Shown: piece by piece, positions 52,538 through 61,219 of the stretch
Position numbering within the stretch: the first letter of the stretch is position 1
Layout: each line of letters starts with the position of its first letter
DNA from: Rhizobium chutanense
Lineage (GTDB): Bacteria; Pseudomonadota; Alphaproteobacteria; Rhizobiales; Rhizobiaceae
Direction of reading: 5' to 3'
Assembly: GCF_002531935.1 (NCBI RefSeq)
Contig: NZ_NWSV01000033.1
Span: 1-61,306, forward strand
Length of the DNA: 61,306 bases
The notes under the pieces: model-generated
The model's database searches: none
Seen by the model: the letters and a program-made list of their open reading frames with translations, nothing else
Told to the model about the DNA's origin: nothing
Made by a program: the position numbers and the translations under genes

Positions 52538-53518
52538 ATGCCGATACCGACACCCAATCTCTATCCGCCCTTCAACATCGTGCGTCTCAGCCACGTGGAA
52601 TTCGGCGTCACCGATCTTGCCAAATCGCGCGCTTTCTATGTTGATACGCTCGGCTTGCAGGTGACGGACGAGGCAGCCGATACCATCTATCTCCGCGCAC
52701 TCGAAGAGCGCGGCCATCACTGCATCGTGCTCAAGAAATCCGACAAGGCCGAAGCCCGCGATCTCGGCTTCAAGGTCTTCGGTGACGAGGATCTCGACAA
52801 GGCCGCCCATTTCTTCAAGAACAAAGGCCTGCCTGTGGAATGGGTTGACCGTCCCTACCAGGCGCGGACCTTCCGCACTCGCGATCCGCATGGCATTCCG
52901 CTCGAATTCTATTCGAAGATGGACCGCCTGCCGCCGATCCATCAGAAATATGCGCTCTACAAGGGCGTCAAGCCGCTACGCATCGACCATTTCAACTGCT
53001 TTTCGCAGAACGTCGACGAGAGCGTCGCCTTCTACAACGAGTTGGGTTTCCGCGTTACCGAATACACTGAGGACGAAGAAACCGGACGTCTCTGGGCCGC
53101 CTGGACGCACCGCAAGGGCGGTGTCCATGACATCGCCTTCACCAACGGCCGCGGCCCGCGGCTGCACCACACCGCCTTCTGGGTGCCGACGCCGCTCAAT
53201 ATCATCGACCTGCTCGACCTGATGGCGACCACCGGCTGGGTTTCCAACATCGAGCGCGGCCCGGGCCGTCACGGCATCTCCAACGCCTTCTTCCTCTATA
53301 TCCTCGACCCCGACGGTCACCGCATCGAGATCTACTGCTCGGACTACCAGACGGTCGATCCCGATCTGGAGCCGATCAAATGGGATCTGAAGGATCCGCA
53401 GCGCCAGACGCTCTGGGGCGCACCGGCTCCCAAATCCTGGTTCGAACATGGCAGCCTGTTTGCCGGGGCCGAAGTGGTCGAGCCTGATTTGAAGGCACAG
53501 CCGATCATCGCGCCTTAA
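52538..53518 (+). CDS. hpaD: 3,4-Dihydroxyphenylacetate 2,3-dioxygenase
   Basis: A 326-residue extradiol dioxygenase of the vicinal oxygen chelate type. Two halves each carry glyoxalase-like modules. The likely metal ligands are the His in LRIDHFNCF, the His in RLHHTAFWV and the Glu in HRIEIYCSDY. It opens the ring of homoprotocatechuate next to the hydroxyls. ATG 52538 has GAGGAGG upstream. It differs from the LigB-type HpaD of E. coli and resembles the Gram-positive/rhizobial single-domain-family enzyme. Confidence 0.93.
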   Translation: MPIPTPNLYPPFNIVRLSHVEFGVTDLAKSRAFYVDTLGLQVTDEAADTIYLRALEERGHHCIVLKKSDKAEARDLGFKVFGDEDLDKAAHFFKNKGLPVEWVDRPYQARTFRTRDPHGIPLEFYSKMDRLPPIHQKYALYKGVKPLRIDHFNCFSQNVDESVAFYNELGFRVTEYTEDEETGRLWAAWTHRKGGVHDIAFTNGRGPRLHHTAFWVPTPLNIIDLLDLMATTGWVSNIERGPGRHGISNAFFLYILDPDGHRIEIYCSDYQTVDPDLEPIKWDLKDPQRQTLWGAPAPKSWFEHGSLFAGAEVVEPDLKAQPIIAP

Positions 53519-53549
53519 GGCTACGGCTGCTCGATTTGCGCCCTTGGCT

Positions 53550-53605
53550 GCCCCTCACCCTCTCCCCGCGTGCGGGACGAAGGTGGCGGCAGCCGGATGA
53601 GGAGC
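53550..53605. repeat. Probable dispersed intergenic palindromic element
   Basis: CCCCTCACCCTCTCCCCGC, then GTGCGGGACGAAGGTGGC and GGCAGCCGGATGAGG form a broken inverted repeat resembling a common rhizobial intergenic element. It lies in the 223-nt gap between hpaD and the succinate-semialdehyde dehydrogenase gene. The identification is from memory. Confidence 0.45.
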
Positions 53606-53741
53606 AGTTATCCGCGATCACGAGCCAAAGATGACGACAGCAATTCTCGCAAAACTGCATGGCGGATTGCGCAAACGGGAAAAGAGATAGAGCATCGCCG
53701 CGACCTGAAGAAACGGAAATGGTCTATCGAAGGAGACAGTC

Positions 53742-55196
53742 ATGCAATTGAAGGACGCAACATTGTTCCGCCAAGCCGCATTGGTCGGCGGCGAGTGGAT
53801 TGAGGCCGATCCATCCAATTCGATCGCGGTGGACAACCCGGCGACCGGCGAGATCATCGGCCGCGTTCCCAATCTGGGTGCCGCCGAGACAAAGGCAGCG
53901 ATTGCCGCAGCCGAGGTCGCCCAGAAGGAATGGGCGGCCCGCACCGCCAAGGAACGGTCGGTCATCCTTAGGCGCTGGTTCCAGCTGATGATGGACAATC
54001 AGGACGATCTCGGCCGCATACTGACGGCAGAACAGGGCAAGCCGCTCGCCGAGGCCAAGGGCGAGATCGCCTATGGCGCGAGCTTCATCGAATGGTTTGC
54101 CGAGGAAGCAAGGCGTGTCTATGGCGATATCGTCCCCGGCCATCAGAAGGACAAGCGCATCCTTGTGATGAAGCAGCCGATCGGTGTCGTTGCCGCCATC
54201 ACCCCCTGGAATTTCCCCAATGCGATGATTACCCGCAAGGCGGGACCGGCCTTTGCCGCCGGCTGCGCCATGGTGCTGAAGCCGGCCTCGCAGACGCCGT
54301 TTTCGGCAATCGCCATCGCCATCCTTGGCGAACGCGCCGGTTTCCCCAAAGGCCTCTTCAGCGTATTGACCGGCTCGGCGCGCGCCATTGGCGGTGAGAT
54401 GACCGCAAGTCCCGTCGTGCGCAAGCTGACCTTCACCGGCTCGACCGAGGTCGGAGCCGAGCTCTACAAACAGAGCGCGCCGACCATCAAGAAGCTCGGG
54501 CTGGAACTCGGCGGCAACGCCCCCTTCATCGTCTTCGACGACGCCGATCTCGATGCGGCCGTTGAGGGCGCGCTGATCGCCAAATTCCGCAACAACGGCC
54601 AGACCTGCGTCTGCGCCAACCGGCTCTATGTGCAGGAGGGCGTCTATGATGCCTTCGCCGAGAAACTTTCGAAGGCTGTCGGGGCGCTGAAAACGGGCAA
54701 CGGCTTCGACGAGGGCATCAATCTCGGCCCATTGATCGACGAGTCGGCACTTGCCAAGGTCGAGGAACATGTCGCCGACGCGCTTTCCAAAGGCGGCCGG
54801 GTTGTATCAGGCGGCCGACGGCACCCACTCGGCGGCCGCTTCTACGAGGCGACCGTGCTGGCCGACGTCACGCCCGCCATGGCCGTGGCGAAGGAAGAGA
54901 CCTTCGGGCCGGTCGCACCCCTCTTCCGCTTCAAGGATGAGGCTGATGTGATCGCCCAGGCCAACGACACCGAGTTCGGCCTTGCCTCCTATTTCTACGC
55001 CAAGGATCTCGCCCGTGTCTTCCGGGTGGCCGAAGCGCTTGAATACGGCATGGTCGGCGTCAACACCGGGCTGATCTCGACAGCAGAAGCGCCCTTCGGC
55101 GGCGTCAAGCTCTCCGGTCTCGGCCGCGAAGGCTCGAAATACGGCATCGAGGAATTCACCGAAATCAAATATGTCTGCCTCGGCGGTATCGCCTGA
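53742..55196 (+). CDS. gabD: Succinate-semialdehyde dehydrogenase (GabD-like)
   Basis: A 484-residue aldehyde dehydrogenase. Catalytic Cys in RNNGQTCVCANR, Glu in LELGGNAPF, Asn in TPWNFPNAM; the TCVCANR active site is that of GabD-type enzymes. HpaI cleaves the last intermediate to pyruvate and succinate semialdehyde, and this enzyme would oxidise the latter to succinate for the TCA cycle. GAAGGAGA precedes the ATG. It sits between hpaD and hpaG, inside the pathway operon, consistent with that role. Confidence 0.92.
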   Translation: MQLKDATLFRQAALVGGEWIEADPSNSIAVDNPATGEIIGRVPNLGAAETKAAIAAAEVAQKEWAARTAKERSVILRRWFQLMMDNQDDLGRILTAEQGKPLAEAKGEIAYGASFIEWFAEEARRVYGDIVPGHQKDKRILVMKQPIGVVAAITPWNFPNAMITRKAGPAFAAGCAMVLKPASQTPFSAIAIAILGERAGFPKGLFSVLTGSARAIGGEMTASPVVRKLTFTGSTEVGAELYKQSAPTIKKLGLELGGNAPFIVFDDADLDAAVEGALIAKFRNNGQTCVCANRLYVQEGVYDAFAEKLSKAVGALKTGNGFDEGINLGPLIDESALAKVEEHVADALSKGGRVVSGGRRHPLGGRFYEATVLADVTPAMAVAKEETFGPVAPLFRFKDEADVIAQANDTEFGLASYFYAKDLARVFRVAEALEYGMVGVNTGLISTAEAPFGGVKLSGLGREGSKYGIEEFTEIKYVCLGGIA

Positions 55197-55223
55197 GGCC
55201 AGCAAAAAGGCCCGAGACACAGC

Positions 55224-56093
55224 ATGACCCATCCACGATTCCTGTCCTTTTCCAGAAACGGCCATCATGGCTATGGGCTTGCCGTCGAAGGCGGTGTCAT
55301 AGACCTCTCGGCTCGCCACAGCGCGACCTGGGCAACCCTACGCGAAGTGGTCGAGGCAGGTCGCCTCGCCCAGCTCGCTAGGGAAAGCAAAGCATTGAAG
55401 CCGGATTTCGCGCTTGACGAAATCCGCTTCGAAATTCCCATTCCCTCGCCGGAAAAGATCATCTGCGTCGGGGTCAACTTCCCCGACCGCAACGAGGAAT
55501 ATAAGGACGGCCAGACAGCCCCTTCCAATCCCTCGCTGTTCATCCGTTTTCCCCGCTCCTTCAACGGCCACGGCGAGCCGCTCATCAGGCCGCCGGAAAG
55601 CCCGCAGCTCGATTATGAGGGCGAGATCGTCATCGTCATCGGCAAGGGCGGCCGGCGAATTGCCGAGGCCGATGCCTTCTCTCACATCGCCGCCTTGTCG
55701 CTCTGCAACGAGGGCACGATCCGCGACTGGGTGCGCCATGCCAAGTTCAACGTCACCCAGGGCAAGAATTTCGATCGCACCGGCGCGATCGGCCCCTGGC
55801 TGATCCCCTTCACCGACGCGGCCCAGCTCGAGGACATCAAGCTCGAAACCCGCGTCAACGGCGAGGTGCGCCAAAGCGACCGCACCAGCCGGATGATCTT
55901 TTCCTTCCGCAAGATCATCAACTACATCTCCACCTTCACGACGCTGGTTCCCGGCGACGTCATCGTCACCGGCACGCCGACGGGCGCCGGCGCCCGCTTC
56001 GACCCGCCGATCTGGCTGAAGCCAGGCGATATCGTCGAGGTCGAGGCCGAAGGCCTCGGTGTCCTGAAGAACACCATCGCCGACGAGGTGTGA
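55224..56093 (+). CDS. hpaG: HpaG-like fumarylacetoacetate hydrolase family enzyme, single domain
   Basis: A 289-residue FAH-family protein. Metal ligands are expected in LDYEGEIVIVIGKGG; the core has KIICVGVNFPDRNEEY and VIVTGTPTGAGARFDPPIWL. In E. coli, HpaG is a fusion of two such domains with decarboxylase and isomerase activity; here only one domain is present and no second copy is in the window. It probably does the decarboxylation of 5-oxopent-3-ene-1,2,5-tricarboxylate, possibly with isomerisation. Confidence 0.88.
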   Translation: MTHPRFLSFSRNGHHGYGLAVEGGVIDLSARHSATWATLREVVEAGRLAQLARESKALKPDFALDEIRFEIPIPSPEKIICVGVNFPDRNEEYKDGQTAPSNPSLFIRFPRSFNGHGEPLIRPPESPQLDYEGEIVIVIGKGGRRIAEADAFSHIAALSLCNEGTIRDWVRHAKFNVTQGKNFDRTGAIGPWLIPFTDAAQLEDIKLETRVNGEVRQSDRTSRMIFSFRKIINYISTFTTLVPGDVIVTGTPTGAGARFDPPIWLKPGDIVEVEAEGLGVLKNTIADEV

Positions 56094-56094
56094 G

Positions 56095-56898
56095 ATGCTG
56101 ACTTCAAACGCGATCGAACAGGCCGCAGTGAACCTTGACGAGGCGGAGCGGACGCGTGTTCAGACCAAGCTTCTATCGTTAAGCCATCCCGGCATGACGA
56201 TGGACGACGCCTATGCCGTCCAGAGCGCCTGGGTGAAGAAGAAGATCGCAAGCGGCCGCAAGCCGATCGGCTGGAAGATCGGGCTGACGTCGAAGGCGAT
56301 GCAATATGCGCTCAACATCGACATTCCCGATTCCGGCGTGCTTTTCGACGACATGGTGTTCGAAGACGGCGCGACCGTGCCGGCCGACCGCTTCATCCAG
56401 CCGCGCATCGAGGCGGAAATCGCCTTCGTGATGAAGGCGCCGCTGAAAGGTCCCGGCATCTCGATCTTCGATGTGCTGAATGCCACCGATTACGTGACCC
56501 CGGCGCTGGAAATCCTCGACGCCCGCATCCTGCGCGTCGATCCCGAGACGAAGAAGGCGCGCACCATCGTCGATACCATCTCCGACAATGCCGCCAATGC
56601 CGGCATCGTCACCGGCGGGCGCGCGGTGCGGCCGGATCAGATCGACATGCGCTGGATGGGAGCGATCGTTAGCCGCAATGCCGAGGTCGAGGAGACGGGC
56701 CTCGGCGCCGGCGTTCTCAACCAGCCGGCCCGCGGCGTCGCCTGGCTCGCCAACCGGCTGGCGCAATATGGCGATGGGATCGAGGCTGGACAGATCGTGC
56801 TGGCTGGTTCATTCATCCGTCCGATCGAGGCGCGGCACGGCGACACCATCAACGCCGATTTCGGCCCCTACGGCTCGGTCAGCCTGTATTTTGCATGA
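56095..56898 (+). CDS. hpaH: 2-Oxo-hept-3-ene-1,7-dioate hydratase
   Basis: A 267-residue hydratase of the HpaH/MhpD family. IGWKIGLTSKAMQYALNI and the RIEAEIAFVMKAPLKGPGIS block with acidic metal ligands are typical. It adds water to the product of HpaG to give 4-hydroxy-2-oxoheptanedioate. It starts 1 nt after the hpaG stop and is followed by hpaI at 12 nt. Confidence 0.94.
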   Translation: MLTSNAIEQAAVNLDEAERTRVQTKLLSLSHPGMTMDDAYAVQSAWVKKKIASGRKPIGWKIGLTSKAMQYALNIDIPDSGVLFDDMVFEDGATVPADRFIQPRIEAEIAFVMKAPLKGPGISIFDVLNATDYVTPALEILDARILRVDPETKKARTIVDTISDNAANAGIVTGGRAVRPDQIDMRWMGAIVSRNAEVEETGLGAGVLNQPARGVAWLANRLAQYGDGIEAGQIVLAGSFIRPIEARHGDTINADFGPYGSVSLYFA

Positions 56899-56910
56899 AG
56901 GAGTGAAAAC

Positions 56911-57717
56911 ATGCCGGCGCCCAAGAACCTCTTCAAGCAAGCCCTGAAGGAGGGGCGGGCACAAATCGGCCTCTGGCAGGCACTCGCCAGTCCCTATACG
57001 GTCGAAATCTGTGCCGGCGCCGGTTATGACTGGCTGTTGCTCGATGCCGAACATGCGCCGAACGACGTGCCGCTTCTTGCCTCGCAACTGCAGGCGATGA
57101 AGGGATCGGCAAGCCATGCGGTGATCCGCCCACCGGTCGGCGAAACCTGGATCATCAAGCAGATGCTCGATATCGGCGCGCAGACGCTGCTCATTCCGAT
57201 GGTCGACAGCCAGGAGATGGCGCAAGCCATGGTCCGTGCCGTGCGCTATCCCCCGCAGGGCGTGCGTGGCGTCGGCGCGGCCCTTGCCCGCGCCTCCGAT
57301 TTCAACCGCATCCCCGATTATCTCCAGACGGCCAATGACGAGATCTGCCTGCTGCTGCAAGTGGAAAGCCGCGCCGGGCTCGCAGCGCTCGATGCGATCG
57401 CGACGACCGAGGGCGTCGACGGCGTCTTCATCGGCCCGTCCGATCTCGCCGCCGACATGGGCTATCTCGGCAGACCGGGCGCGCCCGAAGTGCAGGCGGA
57501 AGTCGAAAAGGCGCTTGCGAGAATCCAGTCGCACGGCAAGGCCGCCGGCATCCTGATCGGCGATCTCGCCCTCTCCAAGCGCTATCTCGAACTCGGCGCC
57601 ACCTTCGTCGCGATCGGCAACGACGTCATGCTGCTTGCCAATGCCACCGCCAAGCTGCTTGAGGACTTCCACAAGGCCGAAGCCGCCAGGCCCGCGGGCG
57701 ACGTCAAGGTCTACTGA
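56911..57717 (+). CDS. hpaI: 4-Hydroxy-2-oxoheptanedioate aldolase
   Basis: A 268-residue class II pyruvate aldolase of the HpaI family. LLLDAEHAPND has the catalytic His, LLLQVESRAGL and GVFIGPSDLAADMG have the Glu and Asp that bind the divalent metal. It cleaves 4-hydroxy-2-oxoheptanedioate to pyruvate and succinate semialdehyde. GAAGGAG precedes the ATG. Last gene of the hpaFED-gabD-GHI run. Confidence 0.95.
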   Translation: MPAPKNLFKQALKEGRAQIGLWQALASPYTVEICAGAGYDWLLLDAEHAPNDVPLLASQLQAMKGSASHAVIRPPVGETWIIKQMLDIGAQTLLIPMVDSQEMAQAMVRAVRYPPQGVRGVGAALARASDFNRIPDYLQTANDEICLLLQVESRAGLAALDAIATTEGVDGVFIGPSDLAADMGYLGRPGAPEVQAEVEKALARIQSHGKAAGILIGDLALSKRYLELGATFVAIGNDVMLLANATAKLLEDFHKAEAARPAGDVKVY

Positions 57718-57747
57718 CGTCCCCGATCCTGCAAGCGGGATGCCTCC

Positions 57748-57764
57748 CTACGCGCGCCGCGTAG
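57748..57764. terminator. Short hairpin between convergent hpaI and aldehyde dehydrogenase
   Basis: CTACGCG–CGC–CGCGTAG is a perfect 7-bp inverted repeat 30 nt after hpaI. No T-tract; weak evidence for a terminator. Confidence 0.35.
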
Positions 57765-57899
57765 TCGCTCCAAGTGCTCGGATCCGAGATATGTCGATTT
57801 CGGGGTAGGCTCTCAAACGTTCCGACATTATGTCATCGATGGTGGCGCAGGCTGTGTTGGGCCACCGCCCACAATGATATAATCGTAGCTTGTCATGGC

Positions 57900-59306
57900 T
57901 CAGCTCAGCACGGTCTGGATCGTCGTGAATTCCTTCAGCCCTTCGTCGCCGAACTCCACACCGATGCCGGACTGCTTCACGCCCCCAAAGGGCGCGTTGG
58001 GCTGGATCGCTCCGTGCTTGTTGATCCAGACCGAACCGCATTCGAGCTGAACTGCATAGCGCTTGGCCTTCTCCGCATCGGACGACCAGACGGAACCGCC
58101 AAGCCCTGCCGGGTTCTGATTGGCGCGGGCGATTACTTCATCGACATCGCTGTAGCGGATGATCGGCAGAGCCGGACCGAATTGCTCCTCATCGACCAGC
58201 CGCACGCCGTGGTCGACATCGGCGACGAGGGTGATCGGATAGAAATAGCCGGGCCGCTCCATCGGCGCCCCGCCAGTCAGGATACGGCCGCCATGGGCGC
58301 GTGCATCGTCGACGAGCTCCCGCACCTTGTTGAACTGCATCTCGTTTTGAACCGGCCCGAGAATGCTTGCCTCATCCAGACCATCGCCGACGACGATCTT
58401 GGCGGCATAGTCGGCAAGGCCCCGGCAAACGTCTTCATAGATGCTGTCATGCACATAGAGGCGCTTCAACGCCGCGCAGGTCTGCCCGTTGTTGATGAAA
58501 GCGCCCCAGAAGAGACCCTCGACGATAGCCTTCGGATCGGCATCAGGCAGAACGATGCCGGCATCATTGCCGCCGAGCTCCAATGTCAACCTCTTCAACG
58601 TGGCGACCGCCGAGGCCATGATCTTCTTGCCCGTCTCGGTCGAGCCGGTGAAGGTCATCTTGGCAATGCCGGGATGGGCGGAAAGGGCAGCACCAATGCT
58701 GTTCTCGCCGGTGATCACATTGACGACGCCGGGCGGCAGCACCTCGTTGATGATCTCGACGAGGCGGATGGTCGAGAGCGGCGTCAAGGGCGACGGCTTG
58801 ATGATGACGGTATTGCCGGCCCGCACCGCCGGCATAATGTGCCAGCAGGCGATCATCACGGGCCAGTTCCACGGCGTAATGGAGCCGACGACGCCGATCG
58901 GCTTGCGATGCAGCTCGACGCGGCCCTCATGATCGTCCTGCAGGATCTCGACAGGCAGGTCGAGTTCGGCCGTATGCCGTGTCCAGGCAAGCGCGGCGCC
59001 GATTTCGAAGCGGGATCCGAGGCCGTTGAGCGGCTTGCCCTGCTCCCGGGTGAGGATCTGCGCCAGCTCTTCGGCATGCTCGCTGATCTTTTCCGCAATT
59101 GCCCGGCAAGCCCTGGCGCGGTCTTCGTTCGACGTCCGCGACCAGCCTTTGAAAGCCGCCGCGGCGGCGGCAACGGCCCGGTCGAGGTCGGCTTCCTGAG
59201 CCAGCGGCATGTAGCCGACGATTTCGCCGTTCGACGGATTGGTAACCGCCATATGGTTGGTCGTGGCGACAGTTTCGCCACCGATGAGCAGGGTAGACCG
59301 CTTCAC
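57900..59306 (-). CDS. Aldehyde dehydrogenase linked to a FeaR-like regulator
   Basis: A 468-residue NAD(P)-dependent aldehyde dehydrogenase. Catalytic Cys in NNGQTCAALKR, Glu in LELGGNDAG, Asn in TPWNWPVM. It follows a FeaR-like AraC regulator gene on the same strand. In E. coli FeaR activates feaB, phenylacetaldehyde dehydrogenase. By this analogy, and given the adjacent hpa pathway, oxidation of 4-hydroxyphenylacetaldehyde to 4-hydroxyphenylacetate is likely. The class is closer to broad-range ALDHs than to classical FeaB, so the substrate remains an inference. Confidence 0.88.
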   Translation of the reverse strand: MKRSTLLIGGETVATTNHMAVTNPSNGEIVGYMPLAQEADLDRAVAAAAAAFKGWSRTSNEDRARACRAIAEKISEHAEELAQILTREQGKPLNGLGSRFEIGAALAWTRHTAELDLPVEILQDDHEGRVELHRKPIGVVGSITPWNWPVMIACWHIMPAVRAGNTVIIKPSPLTPLSTIRLVEIINEVLPPGVVNVITGENSIGAALSAHPGIAKMTFTGSTETGKKIMASAVATLKRLTLELGGNDAGIVLPDADPKAIVEGLFWGAFINNGQTCAALKRLYVHDSIYEDVCRGLADYAAKIVVGDGLDEASILGPVQNEMQFNKVRELVDDARAHGGRILTGGAPMERPGYFYPITLVADVDHGVRLVDEEQFGPALPIIRYSDVDEVIARANQNPAGLGGSVWSSDAEKAKRYAVQLECGSVWINKHGAIQPNAPFGGVKQSGIGVEFGDEGLKEFTTIQTVLS

Positions 59307-59408
59307 GATATTCTCCTCCCGTGAGATCGAGGAGAACTATGACTTTCGCCGGAAAAAGCGTCTTGGGGAGAAACGCGCCTCGTCTTGGACGGAAGCGCAA
59401 ACTGCGCG

Positions 59409-60395
59409 TCAGACCATCTTTGGCACCGGTTCGCCTGAGCGAAGCAACTCGCTCGGCGCACAATCGAACAGCTCCTTGAAGCTGCGATTGAAATAGGAGA
59501 TGTCGTTGAACCCGGCCGAATAGGCGACTTCGGCGATGGTCGTGGCGTTGCGCTGCCCTTTCAGTTGCTCGATCTTTTCACGCGCGAAGCGCAGCCGCTT
59601 GTCGCGGATGACGGCCGTGCAGGTCATGCCCATTCCCTGGAAATCCTGCTGCAGGGTGCGGATCGACACACCGAGCCTCGTCGCCAGCCATTTGGCGCTG
59701 AGATCGCTCTCGGTCAGGTGCTTGTCGATCAGAATATCGGCCATCTGCATACGCCGACCGGCACTCTCATGCAGGGAATTCAGGCTTGCCGTCTCGATGT
59801 CGGTCGACAGAAACGCCTGGCGCGTCGTGTCGAACATCAATTGGCGCAGATGCGGAGAGGCCGCCTCGCTTTCCGGCGTCGTCATCATCTTGGCGATCAG
59901 CGCCCGCAGCATCATCGCCATCGGATCGCTTGCCACAAGCTTGCGGGCCACATCGAAATCCACCTTGCTATCCGAGTACATCAATTGCCGCGGCAGATGC
60001 AGGGACAGATGGTTGGAAAAATGGCCCCGGAAATGGAATGTGGTCGGCCGGGTGGAATCGACCAGAATGCATTCGCCGACGTCGAGAATGTTCTGCTGGC
60101 CGGAGTGTTCCACCCCGCAGGCGCCCTCGAGCTGCAGGATGAGGAACAGATGCTCGTGGGCATCGCGGCGGATATCGTCCCAGCCACGATGGACGTAATC
60201 GAGATCGTTGGAAACATGGGCGAATTCCATGCCGCAAACGTCGATGCGGCTCGCCGTGCCGATGACCTTGTCGCCGCGCTCCATCGTATGCGGGTTGAAA
60301 TTGCCGCAGATGCTATGGAGATCATCCACCCATTGATCGTAAGGTGTCGGCGACCATGTCCGATCGACAAGGCTGCGGTTCTGCAACAGGTCCAA
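59409..60395 (-). CDS. AraC family regulator, FeaR-like
   Basis: A 328-residue regulator. The N-terminal AraC-ligand-like domain contains GNFNPHTMER and ILVDSTRPTTFHF followed by SLHLPRQLM, matching features of E. coli FeaR. The C-terminal part has two helix-turn-helix units (LSAKWLATRLGVSIRTLQQDF; TTIAEVAYSAGFNDISYFNR). FeaR activates aromatic amine breakdown genes in response to aromatic aldehydes or amines. Here it likely activates the downstream aldehyde dehydrogenase, 102 nt away, and may link amine oxidation to the hpa genes. Confidence 0.87.
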   Translation of the reverse strand: MDLLQNRSLVDRTWSPTPYDQWVDDLHSICGNFNPHTMERGDKVIGTASRIDVCGMEFAHVSNDLDYVHRGWDDIRRDAHEHLFLILQLEGACGVEHSGQQNILDVGECILVDSTRPTTFHFRGHFSNHLSLHLPRQLMYSDSKVDFDVARKLVASDPMAMMLRALIAKMMTTPESEAASPHLRQLMFDTTRQAFLSTDIETASLNSLHESAGRRMQMADILIDKHLTESDLSAKWLATRLGVSIRTLQQDFQGMGMTCTAVIRDKRLRFAREKIEQLKGQRNATTIAEVAYSAGFNDISYFNRSFKELFDCAPSELLRSGEPVPKMV

Positions 60396-60462
60396 CTCCG
60401 CCTCCCAACAGTGTCAGCATCGCTCAAGACTGCTACAGGTCGGGTCGGCCGTCAATCATATC

Positions 60463-60480
60463 TTTAACATATTAATTAAT
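60463..60480. promoter_or_regulatory. AT-rich palindromic site upstream of the FeaR-like gene
   Basis: TTTAACATATTAATTAAT (60463-60480) shares TTAAC-N2-(G/A)TTAATTAAT with the hpaF operator candidate at 50488-50505. It is between the hpaR stop and the start of the FeaR-like gene, placing it in the promoter of the latter. Confidence 0.45.
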
Positions 60481-60498
60481 GAGCGATGCGAGGAGGCG

Positions 60499-61002
60499 TC
60501 ATTCCTCGCCGCCCGGCACGCCTTCCAGCTTCAACGCGGCCAACTCGTCGAGCATGTCAAGCAACTGCTCGACCCGGTCGGCGCCGAAACGCGCGCCGAT
60601 ATCGGCATAGACCTTCAGGCTCTCCGGCATGACTTCATCGACGGTTGCCTGCCCTGCCGGCGTAATCCGCAGCAGCACCCGCCGGCCGTCGGCCTTATCC
60701 TTGTGTTTGGTGATGAAACCGCGCTCCTCGAGCGAGCGGATCATCCGGGTCAGGCTCGGCGCCAGGATTGAGGCCTTGTCCGCCACCTCGCTTGCATCGA
60801 GCGTTCCGGCCTCGGACAGCACACGGATGACCCGCCACTGCTGCTCGGTGACGTCATGGGCAGCGATGATCGGCCGAAAATGGCTCATCACCGCTTCACG
60901 CGCGCGCAAAAGCCCGATCGCCAGCGATCTCCGGCGCTCCTGCGGCGATTGGCTCATCGATGACGATGGTATTTCGACTTGATTTTGCTGCCTGTTGCTC
61001 AT
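60499..61002 (-). CDS. hpaR: MarR family repressor HpaR
   Basis: A 167-residue MarR protein. IGLLRAREAVMSHFRPII followed by TEQQWRVIRVL is strikingly similar to E. coli HpaR, the repressor of the hpa meta-cleavage operon. The winged helix (LDASEVADKASILAPSLTRM) and C-terminal dimerisation helices are present. Start ATG 61002 has AGGAT 5 nt upstream; ATG 60957 is the next option. It probably represses hpaFED-GHI through TTAAC-type palindromes and is relieved by 4-hydroxyphenylacetate-type ligands, as is known for HpaR. Confidence 0.92.
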   Translation of the reverse strand: MSNRQQNQVEIPSSSMSQSPQERRRSLAIGLLRAREAVMSHFRPIIAAHDVTEQQWRVIRVLSEAGTLDASEVADKASILAPSLTRMIRSLEERGFITKHKDKADGRRVLLRITPAGQATVDEVMPESLKVYADIGARFGADRVEQLLDMLDELAALKLEGVPGGEE

Positions 61003-61081
61003 TCGGATCCTGACCGCGCACTCGTTGAATATCGGATTCTTCGCGAAGTGAACAGTCGACGGAAAATCACAAGACAACTAG

Positions 61082-61089
61082 TTAACACG
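61082..61089 (-). promoter_or_regulatory. CGTGTTAA motif upstream of hpaR
   Basis: On the minus strand CGTGTTAACTAG lies about 80 nt before the hpaR start. The octamer also occurs upstream of hpaF (50493-50500) and iclR (43978-43985). It is a candidate for autoregulation by HpaR. Confidence 0.4.
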
Positions 61090-61219
61090 GAAACGACTAA
61101 ACGCCAGCCCCTTCACGGAGGGCCTTTCCTGTTCGTGTAGCGTCTCAGCGGCAGGAGTGGGGCGTGCAATCAGTGCTATCGGAAGGGAAGCGCCATCGCG
61201 GCGATTGATGTGAGACTTC

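Noticed and set aside
57774..59324. Plus-strand open frame of 516 codons opposite the aldehyde dehydrogenase
   Set aside because: Antisense shadow; the dehydrogenase on the minus strand has all catalytic residues.
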